A DNA stretch of 64,000 nucleotides from Artemisia argyi (taxonomy: Eukaryota; Streptophyta; Magnoliopsida; Asterales; Asteraceae), in NCBI GenBank assembly GCA_030686995.1, contig CM060708.1, positions 182,779,115 to 182,843,114 on the forward strand, in the 5' to 3' direction. Under the pieces are notes generated by a model. The model ran no database searches. It was given only the letters and a program-made list of their open reading frames with translations, and was not told the DNA's origin. The position numbers and the translations under genes are program-made. Positions within the stretch are counted from its first letter, which is position 1; the number at the start of each line of letters is the position of its first letter. Shown here in pieces: positions 1-11,346 of the stretch.

Positions 1-117
1 TAAGTAGTAGAGATAGATGGGATATACCAAATACATCCTCAAATTTAACTTCACTAATTACATATTTCCCAATCACATTTTAAAATAACAAATATACCAA
101 TATTATCTATTTACTTA
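1..117. other. AT-rich flank, no feature seen
   Basis: AT-rich sequence upstream of the first recognisable LTR. No ORF or repeat signature is visible; it may be the insertion target of Tat-1 or part of another element cut by the window edge. Confidence 0.4.
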
Positions 118-649
118 TTGATCACGTACAAGTGTATCCGGACCCACTTCTCGGATCCAAATAAGTTCCGGACCGGACACAAACCGGCTCCAGCACAACA
201 TGACTGCTGGAGTAGCCAATGACCGCACACGGTCACCACACTGCAAAGGACTGCATAAGCAAAATAGGTTCGGAGCTATCCTAGCCCAAATTTCTAAAGT
301 GGGATCCAAGTCACGTATCACGTGACTCACCAAAAGAAGGCAGCAAATATCCCGTAGAGAAGAACATATATCTCATCTTGCCATAAAAGGACCCAACTTA
401 GGGAGCACGCAAAGGCATGGATTCCCAGGATGGGTGAAGTCAACCAAAAGGACAAGGGAGCTCGAATATCCATGCCTCACATCCCTTTCCCGACAAGACC
501 GTGCTATTATCCAGCAGATAATAGAACATATCATAACTCGTGATCCGGAGGTAATGACAAGGAGTCTAGCTATCACTACTACAAAAAGAAGCATCAAGAC
601 CCCTACATGGATACCGGATACTAAAGAAACGGGTCTCAAAACCCGGAAT

Positions 650-860
650 CCACCCCTCCAAAAATAATCTTGACCGGTTCTTACCAAAAACACCGGTCTT
701 GATTCAAGAAAAAAACCTAGACCGGTTCATTTTATGAAAACCGGTCTATAATAAGATAAACGAGACCGTTCTTTTGTTTTAAAACACGTCTGGATTATTT
801 ATTGAATGTAGACCAGTTATTTCATACAAAACCGGTCTCCATAGATTTATGAAATAGTGC
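650..860. repeat. 5' subterminal repeats of the CACTA element
   Basis: Several copies of ACCGGTCT or AGACCGGT, in both orientations and separated by short AT-rich spacers, occur from about 672 to 840. In CACTA elements such subterminal arrays bind the TnpA-type protein that pairs the ends. The same core appears at the right end (8570-9045), supporting one element. Confidence 0.75.
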
Positions 861-959
861 CGTTGGAACAGCAGTCCTGCTTCACGAATTAATACCTAAA
901 AAATACATTCAATGTCATCTTAAACTCACAACTTACCTACTCAACTTCTTCATAACTTC

Positions 960-1065
960 CAAATACAAATTTCACATTTATTAAATGCATCTCATTTATC
1001 ATCAAAGACATTAAATACATCTTATTCACTATCAAAGGTATTAAATACATCTTAATCATTAAGTT
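960..1065. repeat. Short degenerate tandem repeat
   Basis: A unit of about 30 bp containing ATTAAATACATCTTATTCA-like text is repeated about three times with changes. No coding potential; part of the CACTA 5' untranslated region. Confidence 0.5.
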
Positions 1066-1339
1066 TTAATTTAGCAATACAATTTTACTTTCTTAGAGTT
1101 TTGAAGCTAGTTCATTTTTTTGAATCTTCTTTCATATGTGTAGGGTCATTTGCGGAAATCATGTATGCCGAACAAATTACTTTTAGGATAGCTTGACTTA
1201 CGATTTATTGAAGTAAGGTATTATTTCCAATTATTTTTAAGCAAGCATTTATATTCTTTTAACATCCATGTAGTAAAACTAGGTAAAAAAATATAGATGA
1301 ATATATAGTTTAACACCCGTCCGATATTAACCTATTAGA

Positions 1340-1600
1340 GGTTAATCTTGGATTGTCCCCATTTGGGACTACTTTTATAACATATTGTTTTATTGAGGAT
1401 GTGAATGCTTGTTATTGGATTGAGTAATATTTTAGAAAAAAAATCGATAGCATTTTTCCCTTACTCCTACGAGTATGCACTTATACGTATACTTGGGGAG
1501 TTAAAGGGAAATGCTATCGATTTTTTTAAATAATACTCAATCTAATAATAAGCATCAACATATGAGACAATGTGTTATAAAAGTGGGTTATGATTGACCA
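1340..1600. mobile_element. Fold-back MITE-like hairpin inside the CACTA
   Basis: The left arm (about 1371-1468) and right arm (about 1495-1584) are near-complete inverted complements separated by about 26 bp. Paired landmarks include ACTTTTATAACA with TGTTATAAAAGT, and AAATCGATAGCATTT with AAATGCTATCGATTT. A single RNA from either strand would form a stem of roughly 90 bp. No transposase is inside. This is typical of a MITE nested upstream of the transposase gene. The superfamily is not assigned because the exact ends and duplication are unclear. Confidence 0.7.
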
Positions 1601-1672
1601 AACGAAAACAAAATTGTACGTAATCATTAGATTCATACATCTTATTATATATATCTTCTAATTGTGTTACAG

Positions 1673-3708
1673 ATGGATCGTTATACATGGATGTACAATA
1701 TAAAGTGAGCTACCCCCGAATACATGGAAAAGTTGTCCGAGTTCATGAAAGCTGCTGAGGATGATCGGGTGATGAGCGGAAAAGATGAAATTTTTTGTCC
1801 TTGTAAGAAATGTAGAAATGGTGTATTGTATAAGAAAGCTAAAGATGCTAAAAACCATCTAATAAGAGTTGGGTTTACGAGAGGGTACACTGTATGGGAT
1901 TTTCATGGTGAAGAAAGAGTTGCTAATAACACGTCAGTTTCTGAATGTAATAACAATGATTTGCCAATTAATAATGATCGTCATAATTTGACTGACATGT
2001 TACATGATTTGGATGGTAATGTTGCACAAAAAGAGCACGCTAAATTTGAAAAATTATTTGTCACCGCTGAAAAAGCATTGTTTGCCGGTTGCACAAAACT
2101 TACCGTGCTTTCTGCGGTGATAAAGTTGTACAAGTTAAAAGCATCTTCTGGTTGGAGCGATATAAGTTTCACAAATCTATTAGAGTTTTTGCATCAAGAA
2201 ATGCTCCCTGAAGACAATGAATTGCCCATTTCAACATACCAAGCTAAAAAACTAATGTGCCCCATGAATTTGGAAATTGAAAGAATAGATGCATGTCCAA
2301 ATGATTGTATGTTATATAGAGGGGATGACAAGGATCTACATGTGTGTAAGGTATGTAAAACGTCAAGGTATGTGCAAATAAAAAAAAAGGACCTAACGGT
2401 GATGTGACAAAGAATGGCCCTCCTGCTAAATTGTTGTGGTATTTTCCCATTATACCAAGAATCGAGCGATTATATGCAGATGCAAAGGAGGCAAAACTAT
2501 TACATTGGCATGCCGAGGAGCGTAAAAAAGATGGAAAAATGAGACATGTAGCTGATTCTCTTCAATGGAGAAATATCGATAACACATTTGAAAATTTTGG
2601 AGGGGATATTAGAAATGTACAGTTAGGTCTTAGTTCAGACGAAATAAATCCGTTTGGAAACCTGAGTAGCAAGCACAGCACTTGGCCAGTTCTTTTATGC
2701 AACTACAATCTTCCACCTTGGTTATGCTTGAATCGAAAATACATCATGATGTCATTGTTAATTCAAGGCCCAAAACAACCCGACAACGACATTGATGTGT
2801 ACTTGAAACCTTTAATTGATGACTTGATAACGCTTTAGAAAGATGGGGTAGAAGTGTATGATGCATATTCGAAAGAGTATTTCCAACTACGAGCCATGAT
2901 TTTTTGCACCATTAGTGATTTTCCAGCGTACGGGAATTTATCAGGATATAGTACAAAAGGGAAAATGGTATGTCCTGTTTGTGAAGATTGTACCCACTCT
3001 GTTTGGTTAAAACATTGTAAGAAAACGATATATATGGGACACCGAAGATCGCTTTCAAGGTTTCACCCGTATCGTAGACAGAACGAGTTGTTTGATGGTA
3101 AAATAGAGCGTGGAGTGTTGCGACCACCGTTGGATGGAGATGCTACATTTTCTCGAGTTAGAAACTTGAACATTGTTTTAGGAAAAGGAAAAGACAACCC
3201 TGGTCCTCCTAAAGGTATTTGGAAAAAGAAATCTATTTTTTGGAATTTAGAGTACTGGGAGCATTTGCAAGTTCGACATTGTCTTGAAAATGTTTGTGAA
3301 AGTTTAGTAGGCCTCTTGCTGAACATTCCGGGGAAAACAAAAGATGGTGTTAATGTTAGAAATGACATGGAAGATATTGGAATTCGACCGGAGCTTGTTG
3401 CTAAAGTGATTCCTGGAAAGCGTGGTACGTATCTTCCACCGGCGTGTTATACCATGTCTAAGATCGAGAAAACTAAGTTCTGCCAATGCTTGCATGGTAT
3501 TAAGGTTCTATCTGGCTATTTTGCTAACATAAAGAAGTTGGTTTCGATGAAAGACTTGAAGTTATCTGGTATGAAATCACATGATTGTCATGTGTTGATG
3601 ACGCAAATGATTCCTATTGCAATTCGTGGAATACTACCAAACCACATCCGACATGCCATTACAAATCTTTGTCCATTTCACCACAGTTTTAACATTTACG
3701 AGTGGTAA
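1673..3708 (+). pseudogene. TNP2-type CACTA transposase, broken and C-terminally truncated
   Basis: Would encode the transposase that cuts and joins the CACTA ends. Translation shows an N-terminal Transposase-associated domain with the CPCKKC metal-binding motif (about residues 40-47), then the Transposase_21 core (PPAKLLWYFPIIPRIERLY, later MVCPVCEDCTHS) and a fragment resembling DUF4218 at the end. The likely original start is ATG 1673, directly after a splice-acceptor-like TTACAG. Damage: TGA at 1706, a frameshift in the A-run near 2380, TAG at 2836 replacing what is usually a Trp codon, and a stop at 3706 that removes the C-terminal third usual for the family. Domains follow one another in the right order, so the identification is firm. 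Confidence 0.9.
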
Positions 3709-4395
3709 TTATGATGGTGTATATGATTTTAACTAGAAGTATACAACGTTTAGTAATTGTGCTTAAACATGCTACTGCAACATCACTTTTACTGTGAGGA
3801 ATTATGATGGTGTATATAATTCTAATATTTAGTATAAACAAGTAATAGTGCTTAAACATGCTTATACTGATATCACTTAGTCATACCGATAAAAAAATAG
3901 TACTTAGTTACTTCCTTACTTCTGTTACTTAGCTAATGTAATTGCATTTTCCATACAGTGCATATGCAAATATTCAAATGGTTTAAATTCAATTCAAGAT
4001 AGATAATCATGTGCATTACATAATAATTTTAGAATAGCTACTGGTACAAATAATTAGTTTGATTCTCATTCCTCAATAGTTTTATATGTCACATAATGAT
4101 TCTAAATAGATATTCGTGTATAATATTCACTTGAAAAAATTGGTATTGAGCTTGTAATACTTTGATTTTTCATATTATAAAGTTCATGGCCACTACTAGT
4201 TATTCTTCATGGTATTTTTTTTTTCAAAAAAAGCTGTATGTGTTAAACTTGAATTTGTTTTATATTCGGTTTAGAAAGTCACGTGACATATAAAATAAGA
4301 GTGAATCAGTATTTAAATGTGCTTTTCGAAAGTGATGATTCGAACCTGAATTCCTAGTCATTTAGTCATTTGTTGTTCTAATTTATTTTATATTA
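3709..4395. repeat. Spacer with a degenerate tandem duplication
   Basis: Non-coding AT-rich spacer between the transposase relic and the second gene. Starting at about 3708 and again at about 3796, a unit of about 86 bp containing AATTATGATGGTGTATAT and GTGCTTAAACATGCT is repeated with changes. The deleted C-terminal part of the transposase would be expected here. Confidence 0.5.
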
Positions 4396-4425
4396 ATTGT
4401 CTCTTTTTTGGAACAAGATCAACCG

Positions 4426-5710
4426 ATGGAACAAGATGAACCTGTAGAACAAGATGAACCCCTTGTACCCAAACGGAAAAAGAGAGGACCTAACAAAATG
4501 AAGACTAAACCTGTGGAACCATTTGATGTCGTATTCAGCATCCATGGCGAAGCGATAAATGACCACCAATGTTGGTTTGCTAATCACATTGGAAATATTA
4601 CAAGGCTTAGGATTTCTATAGTCCACGAGACTTGGCGTCATGTACCGAAGGAACAGAAAGAAGCATTATGGTTGAACGTGAAGGTATAAATTTTTTTTAA
4701 GACTTTTGCTTATGTACATCCGTTATTTACATTTATATAGATATATTAAGATGTGATTAATATGCTACGTTCTTACATCAAACAGGACTTTTTGATCTAA
4801 AAAATGATGATGCTAGAAAAACAACAATCAAACAGTGCAACTTAGCGTGGAAGAGATTCAAAACTCGACTTAAAAGTGATTTTATGGATGAAGACAAGTA
4901 TCCTCCTGATTATGATTACGCTATGATAAATAAGACGATAGGGGAAACATTCTGTAAGCAGGAAGATACACCAAAAAAAGGTTCATTTTAGTTTATTTTG
5001 TATTATCAGAAGCATGACATAATATTTTAATAACCTTTCTAATTTGATTGTAACTTGTATGTGAAGGAAATGCGTGTAATAGGGAGGTTATTCGCTAATC
5101 TTCAGAAGAACCATCCACATTTCGGCCGATTAGGGTATCGTGGGCAAAAGAAGGTTAACTGGGATAAAATTGAAATGAATGAAGCACTCAAGAATGAAAT
5201 CCAAAATATGGATGATCTTCGTACTCAAGAATGGATAACTGCTCGATTGTTAAAGCCCGACTCACAAGGGAATATGACATTTTCCCTTGATATGGATGAC
5301 ATTATCAAACGACTGGTAAATTTTACATTTATAACTTATTTGCTGTCATTGTTAACTATTTAATGAACCAATTGCCCTAAGTCTTTCATTATGAACAGGT
5401 AGAATCAGATAAACGGAAGTCTCAAGGTCTTTGTGAAGCTGGAATGGACCCGCTAATAGAAGAGTTTGGACCTGAGCATGGGGGTCGTACAAGGGGAGTT
5501 GGGAATGTTGGTTTTAGAAAAGGAATAGAGGGGTACGTTCAGAAGAAGAAAAGGAAACGTGAAATAGATGAATCATTACAGGCACAAAAGGAAGAAGTAA
5601 TTGAAATAGTAAAGAAGTTTGAAGCTGAAATTAAAGACACATATGACAAGAAGATTGCTGATAATGAGAAGCAAATTGCAGAGCTCAAGTCCAAGCTTGA
5701 GTCCAGGTAA
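4426..5710 (+). CDS. CACTA accessory protein, Transposase_24-like (spliced)
   Basis: Probable four-exon gene. Exon 1 (ATG 4426 to about 4684) opens with repeats of a six-residue EQDEP unit, a basic stretch (KRKKRGPNK) and a region matching plant transposon proteins (HETWRHVPKEQKEALW). Exon 2 (about 4787-4980) contains WKRFKTRLKSDFMD. Exon 3 (about 5055-5315) has the RTQEWITARLL segment, and exon 4 (about 5399-5710) the conserved EHGGRTRGVG box and a C-terminal coiled coil (Lys/Glu-rich, LQAQKEEVIEIVKKFEAEI). Introns show GT/AG ends. The family is usually the CACTA partner protein, proposed to bind subterminal repeats; the role here is inferred. The first-exon start is uncertain since repeat text continues upstream of the ATG. 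Confidence 0.7.
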
Positions 5711-6021
5711 AGCAGTTGTGGGTCGACAACAGTAGCTAATCATGAGTCATCGACAGGCTTTAGCAATCGGCTGGATGAGATAACGGTAATGTGATTCTCA
5801 GTATATAACACCTTTAAAATTTAAGAGCAAGCATTGTTTTTGTTTTTATGAAAATATGGTTACTGAATACATACACTTTTTGTATAAATGTTTCTTTTTT
5901 CATAAAGATCTTAACTTGAAGAGCTTTAATTTAAACTACTCTTTGTATTTTTTCATGTTTCTTAGTAGTCTGCAAAGTGCTATTTGTTTTCACCATACAA
6001 TAAAGATAAGACTCCGATAGC
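5711..6021. other. Intergenic or intronic spacer in the CACTA
   Basis: AT-rich DNA between the coiled-coil exon and the next coding segment. No ORF or repeat seen. It could be an intron if 4426-8162 is one long gene, but the in-frame stop at 5708 argues for two genes. Confidence 0.4.
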
Positions 6022-8162
6022 ATGGGAGTTGTATATCCGACCGGAGACGGTATCATCCATGGAGTTCCCATAATTCCTACATACATGAAGGTGACAGTAG
6101 ACAAGGTTCTTCCAGCTTATAAATCTGTAAAGCTTTCGGTGATCGGTGGAGATAAAAGTGTTACTCTACTAGGTCAAGCGATTGGGAGCTTTTTTCAATG
6201 GCCTCAATGTAGAATTAGTCGCATGAAGGTACATTAACAAAACTAGCTCATCTTTTTGTTGTATTGGACTTAGTAACTTTTCTCACGTACGTTAAATGGA
6301 AATTGATAATAGGAGATAACACTGACGTCGAAAAATAGAGATCAACAAATGAAAAAAACAATGCCAACAGCAAGTGTGCCTGCTCTTCAAATTGATCTGG
6401 TAAACACTTTAATTTTTGAGTTTATTATGATTGAAATTTAGCGCGATTATACAATATTCAGAAAATTATAATGGTATATTTGTATTTTGTAGGTGGCTGA
6501 GAACACACCTATGCCGATATCCCAACAAAAAGAGGCATTGCCGAATGTCCAAAAAGCCGTTGCTCAAGTTGCTATAAAGCAAACACCAAAACAAACACAA
6601 CCACTGTCGGCTGCTCAAAAAGCTGCAAAAACAGTGGCTCAAAAAGTTGCTGCTGAAGAAGCTAAAGCCATGCTGGAAAATAGATTGATTGATGTAGGAG
6701 ATACCATTGGCGCGAGGGGACTGTTATTGAATGCAGCCTATCTCCGTTGGATGAGCCGTGATGATTGTACCTCAGGTTATGTTGTTGATGTTCCCGCTGG
6801 TATGTTTGTTGGGCAAGAGGAATCCTTTTCTACTACGGTTGATGCAGATGACATTTTGAAAATGTGGACGAATGGATGGCTTGATGCAAGTATTGTAACT
6901 TACTTTAACTGGTACGAGTACTTCTGAAACTACTTTTAAAGTATTTTATTTCTTGTTCAAAATTGCTTAACTTCTTGCTGTTTGGAATTGCTTTTATTGT
7001 GATATAGATACGAGCTGTTTTGGATTACATATAGAGTAAGGGCTGTTTGGGATTGTCTATAGACTAAATTTAGTTTTGGATTGTTTATTTAGATTGCTTG
7101 TTGGCTGCTTATTTGCTTTGGTGGTTTATGATTTTTTCGTTTGGGATTGTTTATTCACTTAAAGTTGGTGGTTTATGATTAGTTCGAGACTATTTGGGAT
7201 TTTTTATATACTTAAAGATGTTTTGAATTGTTTATGTACTTAGGGATGTTTAGGTTTGTTTATATATCCATGGTTGTATGGGATTGTTTAGAGTTAGGAT
7301 TGTATGGGATTGTTTATAGACTAGGGTCTGTCTGCGATTGTTTATTTAGACAAGTTATCGGTTGTGTAAGTTTTAGATTTATTTTATAGACAGTCAAGTT
7401 CTAACCGTTGTTGTCTATTAAACCCATATTTGATTCAAGGAAGTGAGTGCCTTAACAATGCTTCAGGTGTAAAAGATTACTTGACGAGAGTATTCAGTTC
7501 TACCTATGACATTTTCCTTGCGTTATTTATAGAAAAGTATGCACGCTATTATCTCTAAATTGTTTAATTGCTTATGTGCATATATGGTCAATAATTTTGT
7601 TTCAACTTTATCAGGGGGAACCATTGGGTGTTGTTTGTTGTATGCCCTAAACAACGCATGTGCTACATCTTGGATTCTTATCAGAACAAGAACAAGAAAA
7701 GGAGCGAGCAAATCTATTGGCTTACCTTCTGTCTGAATAAGTTCATTGCAAATTACAAAGTTGTCGAGGTAAACTATCTCACTATGATTAGATACATATA
7801 AACAAATTGTTATGTTATACAACTTTTAACATGTACACATTCTTGGTTTATTGAAATGTAGTGCAATCAACAAGCTGAAAAATGGGAATGTGGCTATTAT
7901 GTACTCAAATGGATGCATGAATTTGTAACCGTTCATCAGGATCATTTTCCTAACAGTGTAAGTACTATCCTAAATATTGATTTTAGAATATGTAAATGAA
8001 AATGGATGCAACAAGTACGTTTAGTTTTGTTTTCTGTTACATCTCTTAACATATCTTGTTTACCTTTTTTACATGTAGATCCCTTGGCATGACAATCGTC
8101 TGTTCTCCATGAATCAGATTGAAGACACTGTCGAGAAGTGGCATCAGTTATGTCCAATTTGA
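6022..8162 (+). CDS. CACTA-borne Ulp1-like (C48) cysteine protease, spliced
   Basis: Ubiquitin-like-specific protease of the kind captured by CACTA and Mutator-like elements; the family deconjugates SUMO-like modifiers, but its use to the element is unknown. Coding pieces: 6022-6230 (a region seen in plant transposon proteins, IHGVPIIPTYMKVTV), 6493-6911 (Ala/Lys/Gln-rich linker, then GARGLLLNAAYL and WLDASIVTYFNW), about 7430-7536, 7615-7768, 7862-7957 and 8079-8162 (stop). The last four exons join with correct GT/AG ends and unbroken frame. The catalytic set is complete: His in GNHWVLFVV, Asp in CYILDS, Gln in CNQQAEK and Cys in WECGYYVLKW. No stop was found in the protease domain. The number of upstream exons is uncertain. 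Confidence 0.82.
6960..7400. repeat. Degenerate TTGGGATTGTTTAT repeats in an intron
   Basis: About 440 bp within the putative intron between 6911 and about 7430 holds many imperfect copies of TTTGGGATTGTTTAT(A/T), spaced about 30-50 bp. It looks like a decayed minisatellite. No coding potential. Confidence 0.55.
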
Positions 8163-8560
8163 TTAACATTATTGATAGGTAGTTGTTGGTTATGCCATTG
8201 TATTTTGTTTTAGGCATTTGTACTCTCAAGTAATTAAGTTAAGATGATATGTGCGAGCTGCTTTTTTGTAAAAGGCATTTTGGAACATACATACGTTTAG
8301 TGCTAGAACTCGTGATTATCTAAGTAAAATTCTGGAATATGTATTGACGTTTATGGTTTAGTAGTGAAATTTATGGAATGTAGGATGTATTTGGTTATTC
8401 ATGGATCAAAAGTTGTGTTTGTGCATTGATTTAAACTGGGAATTGCAACTGGAATCTGGAAATTGCTAACTGGATTATTGAATCTGGAAACTAGAATTTG
8501 TGCTGGAAACTGCTATAATTAAGGGTTTTTATTTTCTTTTAAAAACACAATAGAGACATG
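8163..8560. other. 3' untranslated/spacer region of the CACTA
   Basis: No gene. Contains a few degenerate copies of an AACTGGAATCTGGAAATTG-like unit near 8440-8515. It lies between the protease stop codon and the right subterminal repeats. Confidence 0.4.
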
Positions 8561-8564
8561 TTTT

Positions 8565-9080
8565 ATGATAGAAACAGGTCTTTGTATATAAAACAAGACC
8601 CGTCAAACACTCAAAAACAGGTCTTGATATTGATATTGGACCGGGTATATGGATAGAAACAGGTCTCGATATTGATATTGAACCGGGTATGACCCTATGA
8701 TTTTTGTTTAAACATCCCTTAATTAACAATCACTACAAATAAATTTGGGTTTAGGTTCGACGAAATCGACCCAAAATTGCAAAGAAAGTCGACCCTAAGT
8801 AAATTAGGATCGACATCTCGTACCTAACTGGTAGACCCAACCTTTTCGTCAAAATTTTTTTTGGGTCGACACTTTCTTTGCAAAATAGGGTCGACAGATG
8901 GATAGAAACAGGTCTCGATATTGATACTGGACCGGGTATATTGATAGAAACAGGTCTCGATATTGATATTAGACCTGGTATATTGATAGAAACAGGTCTC
9001 GATTGTCATAAGCGAGACCGGTTTAAAAACCGGTCTCGATATGGTTTTCACATGCAGAGCCCCCCCCCCCCCCCCTTCTA
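8565..9080. repeat. 3' subterminal repeats of the CACTA, with poly-C tract
   Basis: A unit of roughly 40 bp, ATAGAAACAGGTCTCGATAT followed by TGATATTGGACCGGG, is repeated at about 8570-8690 and again about 8890-9045, ending in AGACCGGTTTAAAAACCGGT. The ACCGGT/GGTCTC core matches the left end. A C-run lies at 9060-9076. Apparent ORFs here on both strands are products of the repeat. Confidence 0.8.
8731..8896. mobile_element. Fragment of a second CACTA-type element nested in the subterminal array
   Basis: Begins CACTACAAATAAATTTGGG, a CACTA-like terminus unlike that of the host element, and carries its own inverted subterminal motif (GTCGACCC and GGGTCGAC; TTGCAAAGAAAG and CTTTCTTTGCAA). It interrupts the host subterminal repeats, which resume at about 8897. 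Probably a miniature derivative; the exact right end is not clear. Confidence 0.5.
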
Positions 9081-9370
9081 GACCCCATGAAAAAATGGTT
9101 TTGATAGATTCTACAACAGGTCTCGAAAGGACTTATTGCAGTAGTGTATATATATCCAGCAGATAATAGAACACTCTCTATCTAGTACTTACTCTTACAC
9201 CGAAGGTTGACCACGGAAACCCCCTCCTGCAGTGAGTCTAACGGTGTTTCTGTCTTAGCAGATAATCTCAAATCTTTCACTTAGTTCAAGATCTACACAA
9301 TTCATGTGGAACTCTGTTCCAAAGAAAGCACCAAGACCATTGTACTGTATTTTCAGTTTGTACTAACAAG

Positions 9371-9388
9371 TTGGTACCATCCGTGGGA
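9371..9388 (+). promoter_or_regulatory. Primer-binding-like site of Tat-1
   Basis: TTGGTACCATCCGTGGGA lies two bases after the LTR end. Ty3 elements of this lineage have a tRNA-complementary site in this position; the tRNA is not assigned here. Confidence 0.65.
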
Positions 9389-9422
9389 ACAAACACAACT
9401 ACGTTCCAAAAATTCTTACCAA

Positions 9423-10590
9423 ATGAACAGCCAGGCAAATCCATCGTCTCCTACCCCAGGGCCCTCTACGGCCCGAAACACCGCGGGAAGGGAGAAGAGA
9501 AAGATGCCAAACTACCCTCCTGGGTTCGTACCGGAAGAGGTTGTCCGATAATTCTGTGATAAGTATTGTAACTAACTTCTTTCTTTGATGGCTGAAAAAG
9601 TTCATCAAGAAAAACTAAGGCAGGTGCAAACCCACCTCAGATTTGAAGAAAGTTCAGAAATGGACTCGAGGTCTTGGGAGAAATCACAATACTCTGACTC
9701 GGGGTCCTTAAAAGTGAAGAAGTCAAGAAAGAAAAGGGGGCCTAGCCCAAGTACCAAATCCATGACTCCGAGTGTCTTTTCTAGGCTAAAACATGGGAAA
9801 GTATGCCCCTTCCCTCTAAGGAGACAGATGTTTTCTCTCGCCTAGGAGAGAGACGAAGAGGCATGTTCATGCCTTTGGGAAACAAAAAGACGGATGTATT
9901 TTCCCGGCTCGGATCAAGAGACCGATCTCGTCAATATCGGAGGTCTGAATCTGAGGGCATAGGCGTGTTAGCTCACATACGGATTCTCACGGTCTGGATA
10001 AATAAAAAAAAGAAATTTGAAGCCTCATCAGAAGTTAGGTTACCTGTTTTAGCGAGAGGCAGCGTGAAATTGAATGAAACTATGATGTGGCAGATCGAGT
10101 AAACTGCTCGAATCCAGGCCAGCACAAAGAAACCATTCCTTTGGAGAGTGAAGACGGTGTTGAGGGACATCAGAAGTCCAAAATGCACAAAGCAGTGGCC
10201 GAAGAGGACGACCTATATCGACCATATAAGTGTGAGGACACAGACCCCTTTACTAAGCAGATCAAAAATTTCGAGTTCCCTAAGGGAACATGAATGCCTA
10301 CCAATGTTAAGACATATGATGGGACTGGAGATCCAGAAGATCACTTGAAAAACTTCCAGACATCGGTTAAGGTAAAGAGGTGGCCTATGCCCACCTGGTG
10401 TCATATGTTCAACTCAACTCTAATGGGTGCAACTCGTTTGTTGTTCGAAGAGCTTCCCCCGGAAAGCATTGATAACTTTGAAGATATGCGGAGAGATTTC
10501 TTAAGCAACTTCCTGTAGCATAAGAAGTATACCAAAGGCACCATAGAAATCCACCGCATCAAGCAAAAGGAAGGGGAATCCACATGTTAA
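9423..10590 (+). pseudogene. Tat-1 gag, frameshifted and interrupted by stops
   Basis: Gag forms the retrotransposon particle. The first segment begins at ATG 9423 (MNSQANPSS, PNYPPGFVPEE). A basic region with three VFSRL-type repeats (about 9770-9930, across a frameshift near 9805) is typical of Tat-lineage gag. The Retrotrans_gag domain follows at about 10294-10590 (TYDGTGDPEDHLKNF, RWPMPTWCHMF, EELPPESIDNFEDM), broken by a TAG at 10516. Several frame changes make this copy non-functional. Confidence 0.85.
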
Positions 10591-11346
10591 GGTTGCCTTG
10601 AAGTACCCTTAACATGTAGACTGCTACCAATTAAGAAAGCAAATTGAAGAAGCTGTGAGGTCCAGCAAACTAGCTCATTTAGTGAAGGAGATCAAACAGG
10701 GTAATCAAAAAGGAAATTCTACTAAAATTGGGAAAAAAGCAGAGCCCACGGCCAAAGATAAATCTCGGTTATATTCATGGTGCAACCCTAGGAACGGACG
10801 GTAAGGCAGAGGGTGACTGCGGATTCGGCCCCTAGCATGGAAATCTCCTTTCCTCCTATCGAAGGAGAATTGGGATGATCACCCAATACTAATTAAAACA
10901 GAGATCAGAAGGCATCAAGTACAATGGATGTACGTGGATAACGGGAGTATCTCCGAAGTACTATATGAACTTTGCTTCAATCGTCTGAGTTCGAAGGTTC
11001 GAGGAAGAATGATCCGGGCTTCATACCCACTCTATGGATTTAATGGATAAATATCCTAGCCTTTAGGAAAAGTACTACTAGATATATCTCTAGGAGATGA
11101 GGCGAATGCTTGGATGAATTTCATGGTGGTCCAATCACTGTCCCAATATAACGGGATAATCGAAAGACCCATAATAAGGTTGTTAAAGGTTGTCCCTTCA
11201 ACCGTGCACAGAATGATTAAGTTCCCAACCAGAAATGGAGTAGTAACTATAAAGAGTGATTTGGTCATTCTGGTTGAATGCAGAATGGTCGCAGAACCCT
11301 ATCCACAACAACCCCGATAAAGAAGGGAATCAAGGTGGCCATACAT
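10591..11346 (+). pseudogene. Tat-1 protease region relic
   Basis: Degenerate translation matches the retropepsin region of Tat elements: QVQWMYVDNGSISEVLYELC (the usual D-G-G-S-S type site is changed to DNGSI), then MIRASYPLYGF, MNFMVVQSLSQYN and RMIKFPTRNGVVTI to about 11320. The last residues before 11346 (IKKGIKVAIH) continue directly in the RT piece at 22451, showing that one large insertion splits this gene. Stops at about 11048 and 11318. Confidence 0.8.

Larger units (their letters stand above)
574..9146 (+). mobile_element. CACTA (En/Spm-type) DNA transposon, 8.6 kb
   Basis: The element begins CACTACTACAAAAAG and ends TTATTGCAGTAGTG, imperfect terminal inverted repeats of the CACTA superfamily. 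It is flanked on both sides by the 3-bp duplication TAT (571-573 and 9147-9149), the length expected for this superfamily. Inside are a TNP2-type transposase pseudogene, a second gene with a Transposase_24-like region and a third with a C48 cysteine protease; this set is known from plant CACTA elements. Subterminal ACCGGT-containing repeats lie at both ends. The transposase is broken, so the copy is probably not autonomous, though its ends look usable. Confidence 0.92.
118..9368 (+). mobile_element. 5' LTR of Tat-type Ty3 element (Tat-1), split by CACTA
   Basis: The left part (118-573) starts TGATCACGTACAAG and the right part (9147-9368) ends TACTAACA, two bases before a primer-binding-like site. 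Without the CACTA insert the LTR is about 675 bp, close to the roughly 624-bp LTR of Tat-2 at 39327-39950. Rejoining the flanks gives a TATA-like run, AGCTATATATATCC, so the transposon sits in the core promoter. A 20-bp segment beginning ATCCAGCAG occurs at about 508 and again at about 9154, an internal duplication of the LTR. The start at 118 is a judgement from the TG dinucleotide; the end is better supported by the PBS. Confidence 0.6.
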
